Source: Carposina sasakii (Eukaryota > Arthropoda > Insecta > Lepidoptera > Carposinidae). Taken from it: a stretch of DNA of 64,000 nucleotides. The translations under genes and the position numbers were made by a program. The notes below the pieces were generated by a model. That model ran no database searches. It was not told the origin of the DNA and worked only from the letters and a program-made list of their open reading frames with translations. How positions within the stretch are numbered: the first letter of the stretch is position 1; every line of letters begins with the position of its first letter. This document shows positions 10,514 through 22,362 of the stretch, piece by piece. The stretch lies in contig CP053156.1 in the NCBI GenBank assembly GCA_014607495.2, positions 15,066,001-15,130,000 on the forward strand, written 5' to 3'.

Positions 10514-10740
10514 CACGGATATGTTCCCGAAATGGGGTTGTCAGAACCGCAAGGTCATAAAAGAGAACCTATGGTCACGTTTAGCATAGCTGGGAGAGAT
10601 GTAGACGATCACTAACAAGTTACATAAGAAACTAGCTAATCGCCTCAATGTCTGAGTTCCTTAGTCGACTCTTACGACATGCACGGAAGGAGATGTAGCT
10701 GATGTATTCTAGTGAAGCCCCGCATCAGCACAGGAAATCA
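10514..10740 (+). repeat. family B repeat, near full length
   Basis: One of the best copies. It has TGTTCCCGAAATGGGGTTG, GGTCATAAAAGAG, GTTTAGCATAGC, GAGTTCCTTAGTCGACTCTT, CGGAAGGAGATGTAGCTGAT and GCCCCGCATCAGCACAGG in order. No ORF. No tRNA-type B box was seen. Confidence 0.8.
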
Positions 10741-11354
10741 CATAACCTGTAATTAGTACTAATTCGGTGATCAGTGCACAGGTGCATGTTACCTGACTCA
10801 ACAATTAATACAAACTAATCAATTATTACAAAATGATCAACAAACAGATCGCGGTTAGGTGTGTGTTCACGCAGAGTAAATACAACATTACATAATTTAT
10901 TAACCTAAATACAGAATTATCCAGTTTCTGTATGATAAAAAAAGAATTGGTTTTTCGTATGTATATCGTGTTTTTGTATTATGTAGGTGGAGGTGAAAAA
11001 AAAACGTATAATACTACAGCTGTTTCTCTTCCCGGGCATACTGTACAAGTCAGTAGAGGGACAAGAGGGTCTTGGTGTTTCCACTGACCACCTGTTACAC
11101 CTCGTACTAACGGAACTTGTACATCTCAACTATACCCTCAAAATTAGTCAGAAGTGGCACCATATGGTTCTATCGGCCCTTGGTGCTCTGCCTATCCCGT
11201 AAGAGATAAAGGCGTGATTTTATGTATATCTATTTATTATCACATTATCACATCAGCCTATCGCAGTCCACTTACCTATACTAGATTTAAATTACAGTCT
11301 GCAAACTGCTTGTACTTACGTACGTGTGTCTACAATTCTACTGGAGTTCGAGTT
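10741..11354. other. mostly unrecognised sequence
   Basis: Around 11188-11232 the sequence (CTGCCTATCCCG, GATAAAGGCGTGATTTTATG) resembles the LINE 3' end at 43654-43700 and is probably a short relic. A 71-codon open frame near 10987 matches nothing I know. Confidence 0.4.
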
Positions 11355-11545
11355 GAATTCTAAGTTCATGGACAAAGATATTTCGACGTTTGATACTCTT
11401 TTACGCATATGCTTCCGAACGATTTTGCTGAAACTTGTCATTTATATAGCTTATACTGTACAATAGTAAAATTACTTACAGAGGAACCATTCATTTGTCT
11501 TACAGAGTTATATTCACGCGGGCCAAGTCGCGAACTACCGTTACT
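11355..11545 (-). repeat. degenerate family A-related repeat
   Basis: Weak matches to the family A' body (GAAACTTGTCATTTATATAGC) and to its edge (GGGCCAAGTCGCGAAC, a decayed GCGGACGAAGTCGCGGGC). Confidence 0.4.
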
Positions 11546-11721
11546 AAAAAAATTAAATAAAATCTTGAGTAAATATCAGAAGTTATCAAAAACCGCTGTC
11601 GTCTAACTCAAAAGTGCGGACCAATCATAGTTATATGCGATTTAACTTTCAAGATTACTAACTTCATAAAATAAAACCACTTTTTGCATCAAGAAAACAA
11701 AACAGAAGCTATCCCGTTCCA

Positions 11722-11953
11722 TGGGGACATTCCGCTGAAACGCAGCCACTAACGAATGCTTGAGTACCTAAGGTATATTATAAGTATACAACGGTCGCGA
11801 GTATGGCAGAACAAAAAACAAATATCTGTCTCATGTTGAAATGTAATGAATTACGTAACCGTAAACTTATTATTTCTTCGTACCTACCGAGCTTCTATAA
11901 CGATTCCGTTTCGGCTTCATTTCGGCTCGAGATTTTTGCGGAATCGCCCTCCT
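11722..11953. mobile_element. decayed inverted-repeat element (CCGAAACG family)
   Basis: The left end has GCTGAAACGCAGCCACTAACG and the right end has CCGTTTCGGCTTCATTTCGG, which pair as imperfect inverted repeats. The centre ACGGTCGCGAGTATGGCAGA matches the element at 60014-60336. Confidence 0.6.
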
Positions 11954-12649
11954 TGAATCTTTTAGCTAGAACATAACTTACAGAATAAAGAGAGAAAATC
12001 CCGACGCTGAAACAAAAGAAAATGCCGTTTTGTAGTGTTTGAGCAAATGATTATTTGTCGAAGAAATAACAATAATGTGAAGGGACATCTTTTTTATTAA
12101 AACTGCCGTACGCTATACTTACTCCTTGGGAGTGATAGAAAAGAATGTTGGACATGAAGTAAGTGGAAAAATATGGAACTTCATTTAAAATGTCTCCGCT
12201 AATATTTGTCCTATAATAGGTAGACAGTTACAATTAGAATTTTTAGGAAATTCATCACTTTTTATGTTTACAGCATAAAATAAAAATTATCCCTGTAATA
12301 TTTTTTGGCTAGTAAGAAACTTAATAAAAATTGTTTATACCTAAGTTATTGCAGATAAACAACATTTTTCTAAACTGAATATACAGAAAACAAATCTTTA
12401 CTTTACAAAATATATAAAATAAAAATGCCATATAAAAAGATCGTTACTAGTACTCGCTCCGCACGGACGGGAATATGAAAAATGTATTATCGGAGTCCAT
12501 GTGCTGCAAGAACACTAAGGAAATACCAAAAGGAGATGCAGTAACCAATGTGGACCTGCGAGCTCTAATGCAGACTACGTAGCACTGTATGCAACGATCA
12601 CTGGAAGGTATTTTTTTCTCCTTCCCATAAGTCTACTCTCCACACGATC
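11954..12649. other. no recognisable feature
   Basis: AT-rich sequence without a recognised repeat. Near 12520-12540 (AAAGGAGATGCAG) there may be a trace of family B. Confidence 0.4.
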
Positions 12650-12712
12650 TCTTTTATGATCCTGCAATTCTAGCTCCGCCATTCCGGGAAGACGACCGTG
12701 GGTATAATATGT
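12650..12712 (-). repeat. family B 5'-end fragment
   Basis: Complement of the family B head: TTTATGATCCTGCAATTCTAG and CCATTCCGGGAAGAC. Confidence 0.6.
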
Positions 12713-12767
12713 ATGTGTAAGTAAATAGGATACGACCTATACAAATAGGTATATAAAGCTGAAGACT

Positions 12768-12999
12768 ATCCTACTAATATTATAAACACGAAAGTTTGTA
12801 AGTATGGATGGATGTTTGTTACTCTTTCATCTAAAAACGGCTGGAGTGCTTTTAGTAAAATTTGGTGTGGAGTTAGCCGACACCCTGGATAAACACATAG
12901 GCTACTTTTATATCCCAGGGAAATATTTTTATCCCGGATAATTTCGACATTTTGTTTTTTCTGCAGCCCACGCGGACGAAGTCGCAGGCGTCCACTAGT
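12768..12999 (-). repeat. family A' repeat
   Basis: On the minus strand it starts ACTAGTGGACGCCTGCGACT like family A. The body is the variant with the complement of GTTTGTTACTCTTTCATC and an end at ATATTAGTAGGATAG. Copies of this variant are also at 18925-19118 and 53380-53521. Confidence 0.75.
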
Positions 13000-13000
13000 G

Positions 13001-13231
13001 TTTAATAAATATTCACAACACATTGACCTAGTCCTACATTAAGATCCCTAAGGTCTTGTGTCGTGGGTACTAAGCAATGGTATATCAATACATAGATAAA
13101 TATAGAAACATCCATGACTCGGAAACAAACATCGATATTCATCATATCAATGTTTGCATCTTCTGGGATTCGAACCCAGGACCTATGGCGTCGCAGGCAG
13201 GGTCACTACCAACTACACCAATCGGCCGTCA
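13001..13231 (-). mobile_element. tRNA-derived SINE
   Basis: On the minus strand a tRNA-like head has an A box (TGGTGTAGTTGG, complement of 13210-13221) and a B box (GGTTCGAATCC, complement of 13167-13177). It is followed by a body with ATATCGATGTTTGTTTCCG and a tail GTGTTGTGAATATTTATT. The tail abuts a family A' copy at 12999. It is similar along its length to 13869-14120 in the opposite orientation. Confidence 0.85.
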
Positions 13232-13868
13232 AAGTTTGGTTGAATCTACTCTTACGAGTATTAAGGAAGGTTCTTATTTTACATTGGAAAAGTATTTTTC
13301 ACAGAAAACGACATTTTGTTGTACAGCAATGTATCTAGTGGTAACAGTTTCTCTAGCGCCTGTTAAGACAAGAGCGACATAATATGTCTGTCTATAAATA
13401 TTGTTAGGTCACCTCTTGTTCGTCCTTCCTTTATGTACAAGACTGTTTTATTTTAGATCTTGTGTTACGTTTTTATATTTAGCCGACTATCGAAGTACGT
13501 CTTGTTTACCAAACTAAAGTTGGAAGGTTTTAGCATTTTTTCAGTAAGTATTAAACTAGCAGACAACTGCTTTACATGCTAAAACTGAATATAAAAAAAA
13601 GTTATTTGTACCTATCCATCTATCTATCGACGACAGACCTATACTATTGTATTTGACCCAGAAAAGCGGCTGTTTAAGTGGAACGATATTTTGCACACTT
13701 CACACCTTTGTTGGAATAACGGATGTGACTATATGGTATAATAATGTGGTCGATTTATCACTGCCACTCATATTAAAAATTATTCTGCCTGCCCTTTTCT
13801 ATCTTAGCCATTTACATTTAGAATGGAGAGGGACAGATAATGTTAGAATTAAGAATGGCAGTTAGTTC
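13232..13868. other. spacer between two inverted SINEs
   Basis: 637 bp of AT-rich sequence with no recognised repeat or ORF. If transcribed, the flanking SINEs could pair around it. Confidence 0.5.
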
Positions 13869-14120
13869 GACGGCCGATTGGTGTAGTTGGTAGTGGCCCT
13901 GCCTGCGACGCCATAGGTCCTGGGTTCGAATCCCGGTAGGTGCAAACATTGATGTGATGAATATCGATGTTTGTTTCCGAGTCATGGATGTTTATATACT
14001 TATCTATGTATTCATATACCGTTGCCTAGTACCCACGACACAAGACCTTAGGTATCTTAGTGTGGGATTAGGTCAATGTATTGTGAAGTGTGTAAATGTG
14101 TGTGTGTGAATATGTTACTT
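13869..14120 (+). mobile_element. tRNA-derived SINE
   Basis: The head has an A box TGGTGTAGTTGG at 13879-13890 and a B box GGTTCGAATCC at 13923-13933. The body (ATATCGATGTTTGTTTCCGA, ACGACACAAGACCTTAGG) is followed by a TG-rich tail. The head would be transcribed by RNA polymerase III if active. Related fragments lie at 32606, 50911, 60112 and 61535. Confidence 0.87.
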
Positions 14121-14561
14121 ATGTTAATTAACCACAATACGATCTTTACGCAATAAGATCTATTTTATCAGGTAATTCATCATAAGCATAACATTTTTAA
14201 CGAGTCCTAAAATAAAAAAATCTAAGATTAACATGTCAATCATTCTTTTTTAATTCAAACTGACTACATACTCATTTTCATTTCATAGACAATTTACCAA
14301 GACGGGAACTCATTTCACGTCGAGCGTGACTCATTTTGTGTCGTGGTGGTTACGATAGGTTTCTAGCTAGGATTCTAGCATGTTTTTATAAAATGTTTGG
14401 CTTCCTTACACTATAACGTGCATATCACGCTGGAAAGGAGAATAGAGGCTCGTTTCCGAATCTATTATTATAGATAGTTGTAAACACAGGTATGTCTATC
14501 TTGCCTAGATATTTTTAACTTGCTTACACTGATGCATATTCCAATATGGTTTTATAACAAT
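14121..14561. other. no recognisable feature
   Basis: AT-rich sequence; nothing supported. Confidence 0.5.
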
Positions 14562-14872
14562 ACAGGGTGTAAAAAGACAAAAAAAAATTTAATACCTCGT
14601 ATCCTTTGTAAAGTTACGATCATTTTCTTCTATGGAACCAACTCTAGGAAACGACAAAAAAATTATGAAAAAAAAATTTACTGACATTTTATTGCAAGCA
14701 ATGTTTGATGCGCGAAGTACAAATGTACCTACAAAACTAACATTATAACATTTTGACATGGTATCTTTGAAAAAAATGTTTGTTAAGCGATTTCAGATGG
14801 ATTTATGTAAAAAAAAATGATAATATCAATGTAACTTTGGACCTCAATATCTTGGAAACCCGTGGTAAACCA
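14562..14872. mobile_element. CAGGGTG-family MITE, right end missing
   Basis: Left terminus ACAGGGTGTAAAAAGAC. The interior (CCTACAAAACTAACATTATA, GACATGGTATCTTTG, TTTGGACCTCAATATCTTGG) matches the complete copy at 25337-25702. The right inverted repeat is not present. Confidence 0.75.
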
Positions 14873-15210
14873 ATATTTAAAATTATAATTTTAGAATTAC
14901 TACTTGGTATAGCGAAAATACGGAAATATAACAAACAAATTTTAATTTTCAACATATTCATTCGTTCACAATAAACAATACCTGGATTGATGTTATTGTA
15001 TTATAACATTATTGTATTATAAGTGTATACCGCTCGACTCAAAGCTGAAGTTTGAAGTAGACAAAACTCCGTCCTCCGACAGCTGCCGAAGACAAGTTCT
15101 CGAGTACGCGCTAGAGACGCTCCTCGAGAGATGCTTCCTTATAGCTCAAATTGTTGGTCACATCTCTCTATCAATGTATGATAAACATACATGTATACAT
15201 TATATATATA
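14873..15210 (+). other. unrecognised sequence with a possible exon
   Basis: An open segment at about 15025-15176 reads KCIPLDSKLKFEVDK... and RRQVLEYALETLLERC in one frame, with codon use richer in C/G than its surroundings. A possible donor GTATGA follows. The acceptor is poor. No family recognised. Confidence 0.25.
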
Positions 15211-15400
15211 GCTGTGTTCCTAAAAGGGGGTAGCCGGAACTACACGATCATAAAGGAAATACAATAGCCACGATTAGCACAGCGGGGACAGATGCTAACT
15301 ATCGATAACAATTGCTAGCTTATCGTCTGAGAGAATGCACGAGTTCCATAGTCGACTCTTATGACATGCACGGAAGGAGATGCAGCTGATGAGTTCTAAT
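15211..15400 (+). repeat. family B repeat, near full length
   Basis: Runs from GCTGTGTTCC to GGAAGGAGATGCAGCTGATG, with GATTAGCACAGCGGGGACAG and CATAGTCGACTCTTATGACA between. Confidence 0.8.
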
Positions 15401-16110
15401 AAAATCGTATGATAGAAAGATTCCTGTGCAGATGCGGGCAGCAACTTATTAGGTCCAATCATGACTTGAAACATTCTCAACGTATATTACCTATTTACTT
15501 CAGCTTTGAACACTCTCTTATAACTAAACAACTGAACAAACAGTTTTCCTTACATAATGCATAATATAATAATAACATATTTCTCAGTAACAAACAGTAA
15601 AGGCTTTTGCGCTATTGTAAACCAGCACTATAACACTTCACTAACATAATATTGTCACGATACGTAAAGGCGCGTTACCGTATATTACCACTGTGTTATT
15701 TCTGTGAATACTCAAATGTTTTAAACGAAAACATCACTCAACATACACATATATAAGTAAACTATGAGAAATCTAAAATTAAAATAGCTTTTCATAAGCA
15801 AAACATACCCACTCCGCTATTTTTATATAGCAAATCTTATCAAATCACAACACAACTTAAAAAGAAGTAATTATGTATTAAGGGCAATGCATGTACAAAG
15901 TACTAGTGAAATATAGTAGCTCTCGGTCGTGATAAGGTGTGTTTTTTTCTTTAAATAAAAAAAATGTTTAATTAGAAATGAAATACAAAATCTTTAAAGT
16001 GATCTATGATGACGTATAAATTTTAATAAATAACCTAACGTTTCTAAATTGTGACTCTCCGAGTCACAATTATGATGGAATTATTTTTCCTGTTTGTAAT
16101 GTTTGGATAG
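15401..16110. other. unrecognised sequence with a short hairpin
   Basis: Nothing coding seen. A perfect 10-bp stem with a 5-nt loop lies at 16047-16071 (AATTGTGACT and its complement). Confidence 0.45.
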
Positions 16111-16496
16111 TCTATACATATTAAAAAAAAATGTAACGGATCGCTATCTGTACATGGAAGATATATGAGAAAAAATATTATAGGAGACCTTTATCAACGC
16201 AATATGTATGAAATAAATAAATAAAATAAATAAATAGGACCCAAAATAATGATTTTTGGAATTTTGTCTGTTTGTCGGTTTGTCTATTTGTTTGTGTGTT
16301 TGTGCACGCTAATATCAAAAACGGCTAAACCGATTTCGATGCAGTTTTCAGGAATATATTGTGACAGGTCTCACCTGGTCCCACTTAATATACAGGCTTA
16401 GGTTTTTATCCCGGGAAAATCTTTTTATCCCGGATAATTTCGACATTTTGTTTTTTCTGTAGTCCACGCGGACGGAGTCGCGGGCGTCCACTAGTA
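16111..16496 (-). repeat. family A repeat with microsatellite insertion
   Basis: Full-length minus-strand copy ending at the complement of ACTAGTGGACGCCCGCGACT. It contains an A/T-rich AAATAAATAAAATAAATA run near 16210-16238 that other copies lack. Confidence 0.8.
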
Positions 16497-17027
16497 TTGA
16501 ATATTTATGTAAGTGTGTACGAAATTTCATCAAAATTATCAGTAATTTTATGAATGAATAGATAAAATAAGTGATTATAATGAAATTAGTTATTATATTC
16601 TCATCTAATAGTATTAGTCTATATCGTCACTGGTCTATATATATATATAGAAAGTTTAATTTACCCAAAGGTAAAAAATCAGGAAAACGGAATGATATTA
16701 TGCAAAGTTTGTAATGAATAGGCCTCGGCTCTCCCTTTGACAAGTTCCAGCTAAGAGAGATAAATTACTGTTAGTATAAAAACTTTAAAATAAAATGGCA
16801 CGAATTTAAGACTTATAAAGTGGCCGAAAATTATTAAAGTAGCTGTTACCTACAGACAATTATACGGGAAATTTCTGGATAAAAAATTATTTATTTAAGT
16901 CTTCCAATAGATCAACAGTGTAAACGTAGAAGAAAAGGGGATTCAGTTTTTCATTTATATAAATAAACTTGTATATACCTACTGTATTATGTATGATTCT
17001 TATAATAAAAGAACTTATTAAGATATA
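16497..17027. other. no recognisable feature
   Basis: AT-rich sequence, including a short TATATATATATA run near 16637. Confidence 0.5.
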
Positions 17028-17086
17028 CTACGAATATTCGTAGTAGCGCTACACGTCGTAGCTGTACTACGATATCGGCTCGTGAG
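17028..17086. repeat. TACG-rich palindromic repeat
   Basis: Repeated CTACG/CGTAG units, including the palindrome CTACGAATATTCGTAG. The layout matches 60825-60905. Confidence 0.55.
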
Positions 17087-18065
17087 TCGTGCTTGAGCCA
17101 AAGTTTCAAAGAAAACAATTTGCGGTTTAGAATACATTTAAAAACCTGTCATTAACACAAATCCTGTAATATACAGTATATTACAAAGTCGCAGGCGCCA
17201 GCTAGTAAACTACAAAACTATATAGAATTTAGATAGGTCAGAACATTACATAAATACTTAAGAAAAGCGAGGGCGGGTCAGTTTTCTTTCACAAAGTCTG
17301 CCAGGGAGATCCTTCGGGAGTCACAACATTTGTACCAACTCAGGTTAATGCACTTTCTGCTGTTTTCTTCGTTGGTGTACCTAACTGCAAGTGACCACCG
17401 ATGTTTTATTTTGATTCATTATTTTATACTAGCTGCCGCCACACATCCAAGTAAAGGGAAATTTTGTATCAGCATTGTCAGCGAAGCCGGGGCGGGTACC
17501 TAGTTATACATACAAACCTTCATCTTTAATTACTTTATCTATTTAAAAACGTATCAAAATCCGTTGCGTTGTTTAAAAAAAATTGTGAATACATAGTGAC
17601 AGATAGAAAAGGAAAGCAACTTTGTTTAATAACTTCGAACCGGACGCTTGCAGTACAACACGCCTGGTTATAACCAAGTACCTAGAGTTTGGCAATTCTG
17701 TCGTCATCGGTCTGAATGCACAATGCACACGTTGCGAGTAGGCTCGCTGTTGTCGGCGTAATGAGGCAGATGGCGCCACTCGCGCGGGAAATGAGTGACG
17801 GATTACGAGTACCACATCGAGCAGGTACGTGATAGAGCTGCTAGGAACTCAAGACGTGTATAGAGGGGGGAAATACTACCAAATATCGGAAATTGGTCTT
17901 AAATACAGTCTGAAATTTACAAATAAGTACTTCAGTTTCTTGAGCGATAAAATCGCCGTTAATCACTAGTTTACTCGCCTGCGATCAGACAACTGCCTAA
18001 ACTCGCATCTTGGACTGTTCATAGAAAATAGTGTCGCCCCAATACGAGAACAACAAACATATAGG
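17087..18065. other. mostly unrecognised sequence
   Basis: Short relics of family A-type edges occur near 17187 (AAGTCGCAGGCGCCAGCTAG) and 17480 (GCGAAGCCGGGGCGGGTACC). The latter is followed by AAAATCCGTTGCGTTGTTT. No gene seen. Confidence 0.4.
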
Positions 18066-18140
18066 CATAGTCAGCCTATTGCAGTCCACTGCTGGACGTA
18101 GGCCTCCCTCAGAGCTACAAGGCTTGATCTCCGCGATCGA
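18066..18140 (-). mobile_element. LINE 3'-end fragment
   Basis: Contains CAGTCCACTGCTGGACGTAG and GGCCTCCCTCAGAG, the same 3' end as 41215 and 51001. It is cut off after about 70 bp. Confidence 0.7.
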
Positions 18141-18924
18141 ATAGACATAGTGGAAGGGAAATATTAGGTACTTTATTTATACCATTAAGCGTAAGCTACA
18201 GTAGCGATAGCATAAGTAAGTACATTGAATACATCTCCTGTATGTTCCTGCTTCAAGGATTACCCTCTCGTACTGTATCATGGAGATTGCTGTTTTAATT
18301 CGCAAAATATGCTTAATGAGTTGAGCAGCTCGCTAAAAACATGATGTTTTCGATAACTACATTATTTTATGTACATATATTTTGGTTTATGAGATTTTGT
18401 ACCAGGATTACAAAAATACTATTAACAACATAAAACCGAGCAGCAGTGCTCAATCTTTCTAATATTGTTTTCAAATAAGCTATGGATTAACCTTAACCAG
18501 AAAAAAATATAGTAACTGTTGTTAGTGAGTATTGAACTATTTTTTTTTTTGTAATTACTACGTTGTGAATGAGGATCTTTAGAAAAAGTGTCAAAATCAA
18601 CAGTTAAAAAGGTTCAACGTATTTATAATGACCGGAAGTCGTATTACGCAGTAATGTTACAATTTCAGCCAGTTAGCTCCCTTCAGCAAACCACGTAAAA
18701 GAATTCCATTCCAAAAAATCTACCAAAAGATTATAAACAATGTCACCTGGTCCCGCCTTCGATCCCGCGTGGTCCCACGGGAAATTAACCCGCGATCCCG
18801 TACTTATTGAAACGATGTAATATCTCATTTTTAGCTTATCAGTATTTTTAAACATTTATTTTTAATGTAAGATTACATAGGAAAACCAATTTACGTACAA
18901 CTTTTAAAGTGTTAAATATAATAA
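18141..18924. other. mostly unrecognised sequence
   Basis: The stretch 18745-18830 (GTCCCACGGGAAATTAACCC, CTTATTGAAACGATGT) resembles part of 37500-37560 and is probably a shared decayed repeat. Confidence 0.4.
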
Positions 18925-19118
18925 ACTAGTGGACGCCCTCGACTTCGTCCGCATGGACTGCAGAAAAAAGAAAATGTTTTCCCGGGATAAAAGTAGCCTA
19001 TGTGTCAATCCAGGGTGTCAGCGAACTCCATACCAAATTTTATTGAAATCGCACCAGCCGATTTTACGTGAAAGGGTAACAAACATCCATCCATACTAGG
19101 ACGTAGGATTAATATATA
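18925..19118 (+). repeat. family A' repeat
   Basis: Starts ACTAGTGGACGCCCTCGACT. The body has the A' features CCAGGGTGTCAGCGAACTCC and GGGTAACAAACATCCATCC. Confidence 0.75.
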
Positions 19119-21023
19119 AATTACTTAACCTTAATCATATAATTTTGAAAAGTTTTAGAACATTTTACCTACTACTTTAACCTTGTTCTTCCAATTAACA
19201 TAAAGATATTTATTCTATCACTAATTTGACTATGAGGGCGTTATTATTTATAACAAAACAGAGTCCAGAATAAATGGCTTTTAAAACACCGATTAAGATA
19301 ACTTTAGATAGCGAAATGTATGAAAAATCTTGTCAAAAGTTTTATAGTTATATTTAGACCATGTCTAAAGGTTTTTGTAATAATCACATAGGTTATTTAT
19401 TATTCGATAACTAAGATATTAAATACGATTACTACAAAGAATGTAACTTCATAATAATATCACACAAGTACAATATCGATATTCTAATAGTAGTTCTGCT
19501 GATAACACCCTTACCAAATATAGTTTTGTTTTACAACAGCTGTTCAGGGAATAGACAAAGTTCCGGCAACTCTCTGATGTACTGCTATAATTTGTTACGG
19601 TCTTTTTTATTTGAATCCGCTTTATGATAAGAGTATTTGTAAAATGTGTATAGGTAGTTTCTTGACTTCGTAATATTCATTATTTAATTAGACTCCGCTG
19701 GCGCTAGGGTTCATGTTAGTGTAATTTATGTCAAAATTGTAATAAAGACTCATAGTTTGGTTGTTTGTTAGGTAAATGAATGTTATATGTATGTAACATT
19801 TGAGAACTCACGATTCGAATCAAGTACCTTTGATAGGTACGGCGCGGTATGCCAAATACAAAGCAACATTCCTATTCCTTGTAGTTTCCCTTGAAGGCAT
19901 TTAGATAAGAGATGTCATGTTGATTAGAGATCTAATTTTACAGTTAAAGATAGAAGGCAAGTCTACTGTCTCAATGTGGGATTGGATCAAGGTCAATTCG
20001 TTGGATACAGACTAAACCACCCTCTGTCTGCGTCGTAATCGGTTTTCTAGGGGTCGACAAAAACTGACACTGATGAGTTTTTAAAATGATAGGTACGAGT
20101 ATAGGTATTATAACTGTTATTGGTCCGCTGGTTCTACATCTTGTATAAATATATATATAAGTATAAATTTTTTCTGTTTATTTTATTTTACAATTATCGG
20201 AAGACCAACAGCGATAAGAGTAAAATGATGAATTTAGCTATGGCATCACAAGGTCTGGATGTGGTATCTTGTCGAAATACTTTAGGAATAGCTGAAGTAG
20301 ACCAAACAGACAGAGAGTTGTATGCAGTTACACAGATAATGTAGTAAAACACAAAGCAACCAGCGCAATCGTTTAATTAAACGAACTATTTGGTGAAAAG
20401 CACTTTACTAATGTTACAAAGCGAGTATTCGTGACAGTTAGTAGAAATAGGCGCTAACACGCGCTTCAGACACTTTTACATAGATTTTGATACGCGAACA
20501 TTCTGCCACTTTTACCTACATTTGGTAGGTACACGGCCGTATCGTAACATGCTCGTTGTAAATGTTACATTATACTCTGTTATGCTGGATTCCCATGGTG
20601 CATATCTTGCTAATCATCGCACAAGGACGAGATCTACGGACAGGCACGCACGTAAATATGTCATGGATATGTGTATTATCACTCCATTACCACTCTTCTC
20701 ACGGTGCGTCGGTGCGTACTGGTCAGCGTCCGTCAGCAATGTCACGAACCATGGAAAGCTAGTATTACGTTGGTCAGTACCGAGCTGAATGTGTCAACAC
20801 ACGAGCGTCGACCGGCTCCGTATAAAATATTCATGTCCGAGCAAAGTTAGCGCAGCCCATTTGTAAAGGGGACGTTTTTAATGTACCCAAAAAGTACATA
20901 ATACGTCCTTTTTGTTATGTGTGAAAGGTACCTAAATCTACTTGCATGGTTTATTTTTTATGAGTATGAATGTTTGTGTGAATAACCGACTGAGGTTTTT
21001 ATATTTTCAGATGAACATACATA
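19119..21023. other. long unrecognised stretch
   Basis: A possible SINE-tail relic lies near 19970 (CTCAATGTGGGATTGGATCA). The stretch 20520-20870 is less AT-rich and holds two overlapping open frames of 66-88 codons that match nothing I know, followed by a TATAAAA at 20821. I cannot support a gene or promoter here. Confidence 0.35.
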
Positions 21024-21110
21024 CGGCTGTGTTCTCGGACTGGGATAGCCAAAACTGAAGAGTCGTAAAGGAGATCTCACAATAAAATATAGATTGACAC
21101 AGCATACACT
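21024..21110 (+). repeat. family B 5'-end fragment
   Basis: CGGCTGTGTTCTCGGACTGG, GATAGCCAAAACTG and CGTAAAGGAGATCTCACA match the head. The copy stops before the middle. Confidence 0.7.
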
Positions 21111-21842
21111 GCCATGTTTTATCAAAAACGCACATCAGTTTTTGCTTAAAATATCTAAACATCTTTTGTATTTAATACATAATTAGTAAGTACGATATTA
21201 ATAATGTTGTAGATAAAACGTCCTTCGACACTTTCCTAAAAAAAGACTTCCCTAAAATATGAAAAAAGCGCTTTACCTCTGATATACAATCCCTACACAC
21301 AATATTATATTCCTCTGCTCTATATTCACCGCTTTGCTAAAAATATTAATTTCGTAAAAATTTGGAAACCCATTTTCAATATTGAAATAAATTGAATTGA
21401 ATAGAGTCTGACTCGTCCGCAAACGTGAATAGACTGGCGTTACGTATTGTGGACAATTTTACATATTGATTCTTTCATATATTATGCAAGAGGATATTTC
21501 AGTACAGTTCGTATTGTGTAACCTCTGTTATTATTACAATAGTACCTACTTCACAATAATTCATTGGCTAGCATTTGTGAAAAAAACACAAAAGGAAAAT
21601 CAAAAGGAAGTTAATAAACCGTATAGTAAATAGTATAATTTAACCCAATCATCAGATACGAGTAGCCTATCTGAAGCATTAGAGTTGACGTTAACTCAAT
21701 CTTGATGAAGTTTTAGAGAGAGAAAGCTTATCCTCCAATTAGAGTACGTAATCGTTGGTCCTTAGTTAAATATGGGTTTGGTGTCACTTAAGTAGCTTCT
21801 CGTTTGCTATGAACAATTAGCTTATTAATAAAAATATTCTTT
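21111..21842. other. no recognisable feature
   Basis: AT-rich sequence; nothing supported. Confidence 0.5.
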
Positions 21843-22065
21843 ACTAGTGGACGCCCGCGACTCCGTCCGCGTAGACTGCAGAAGAAAACAAAATGTCGAA
21901 ATTATCCGGGATAAAAACATTTTCCCGGGATAAAAAGTAGCCTATATGTTAAGTGGGACCTGTCACAATATATTCCTGAAAACTGCATTGAAATCGGTCC
22001 AGCCGTTTCTGAGATTAGCGTGCACAAACATAGATCCATTACAATTTTATTATATGTATAGATAG
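21843..22065 (+). repeat. family A repeat with internal deletion
   Basis: Good match from ACTAGTGGACGCCCGCGACT to GAGATTAGCGTGCACAAACA, then a jump to GATCCATTACAATTTTATTA. The segment between the primed ends in full copies is missing. Confidence 0.8.
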
Positions 22066-22145
22066 ATTCGCCATTTTAGCATTTCACTCCATCGCGCTTG
22101 TTTTTATATAAATGGAAAGAGGCATGTATAACAGACGTCTTTTAA

Positions 22146-22362
22146 GGCTCGAGCACACCGGATGCGTGTGCGTGCACGTAAGCGTGAACGTATACGTACC
22201 TCTGATTTGTAATGTATGGAACTGTATAGGCACGGGCAGACCGGATGCGTATGCGTAGACGTAAGCATAGACGTCAAGCGGTGACAGTTCTATACATTAA
22301 ACTCAGAGGTACGTGTACGTCTACGCTTACGTGCACGCATACGCATCCGGTGTGCTCGAGCC
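22146..22362. mobile_element. hairpin MITE with TTTAA duplication
   Basis: 217 bp with near-perfect terminal inverted repeats: GGCTCGAGCACACCGGATGC at the left and its complement at the right. Pairing continues with few mismatches for over 60 bp and weakly to about 87 bp. TTTAA lies at both 22141-22145 and 22363-22367, the likely target duplication. Rich in ACGT-type steps and non-coding. Confidence 0.85.

Noticed and set aside
13869..13942. Functional tRNA gene
   Set aside because: A and B boxes are present, but the head continues into a repeated SINE body and a second copy lies nearby.
20522..20788. 88-codon ORF followed by TATAAAA
   Set aside because: Two frames are open over the same stretch, as in chance GC-richer sequence, and the TATA is downstream of the frame; no gene model fits.
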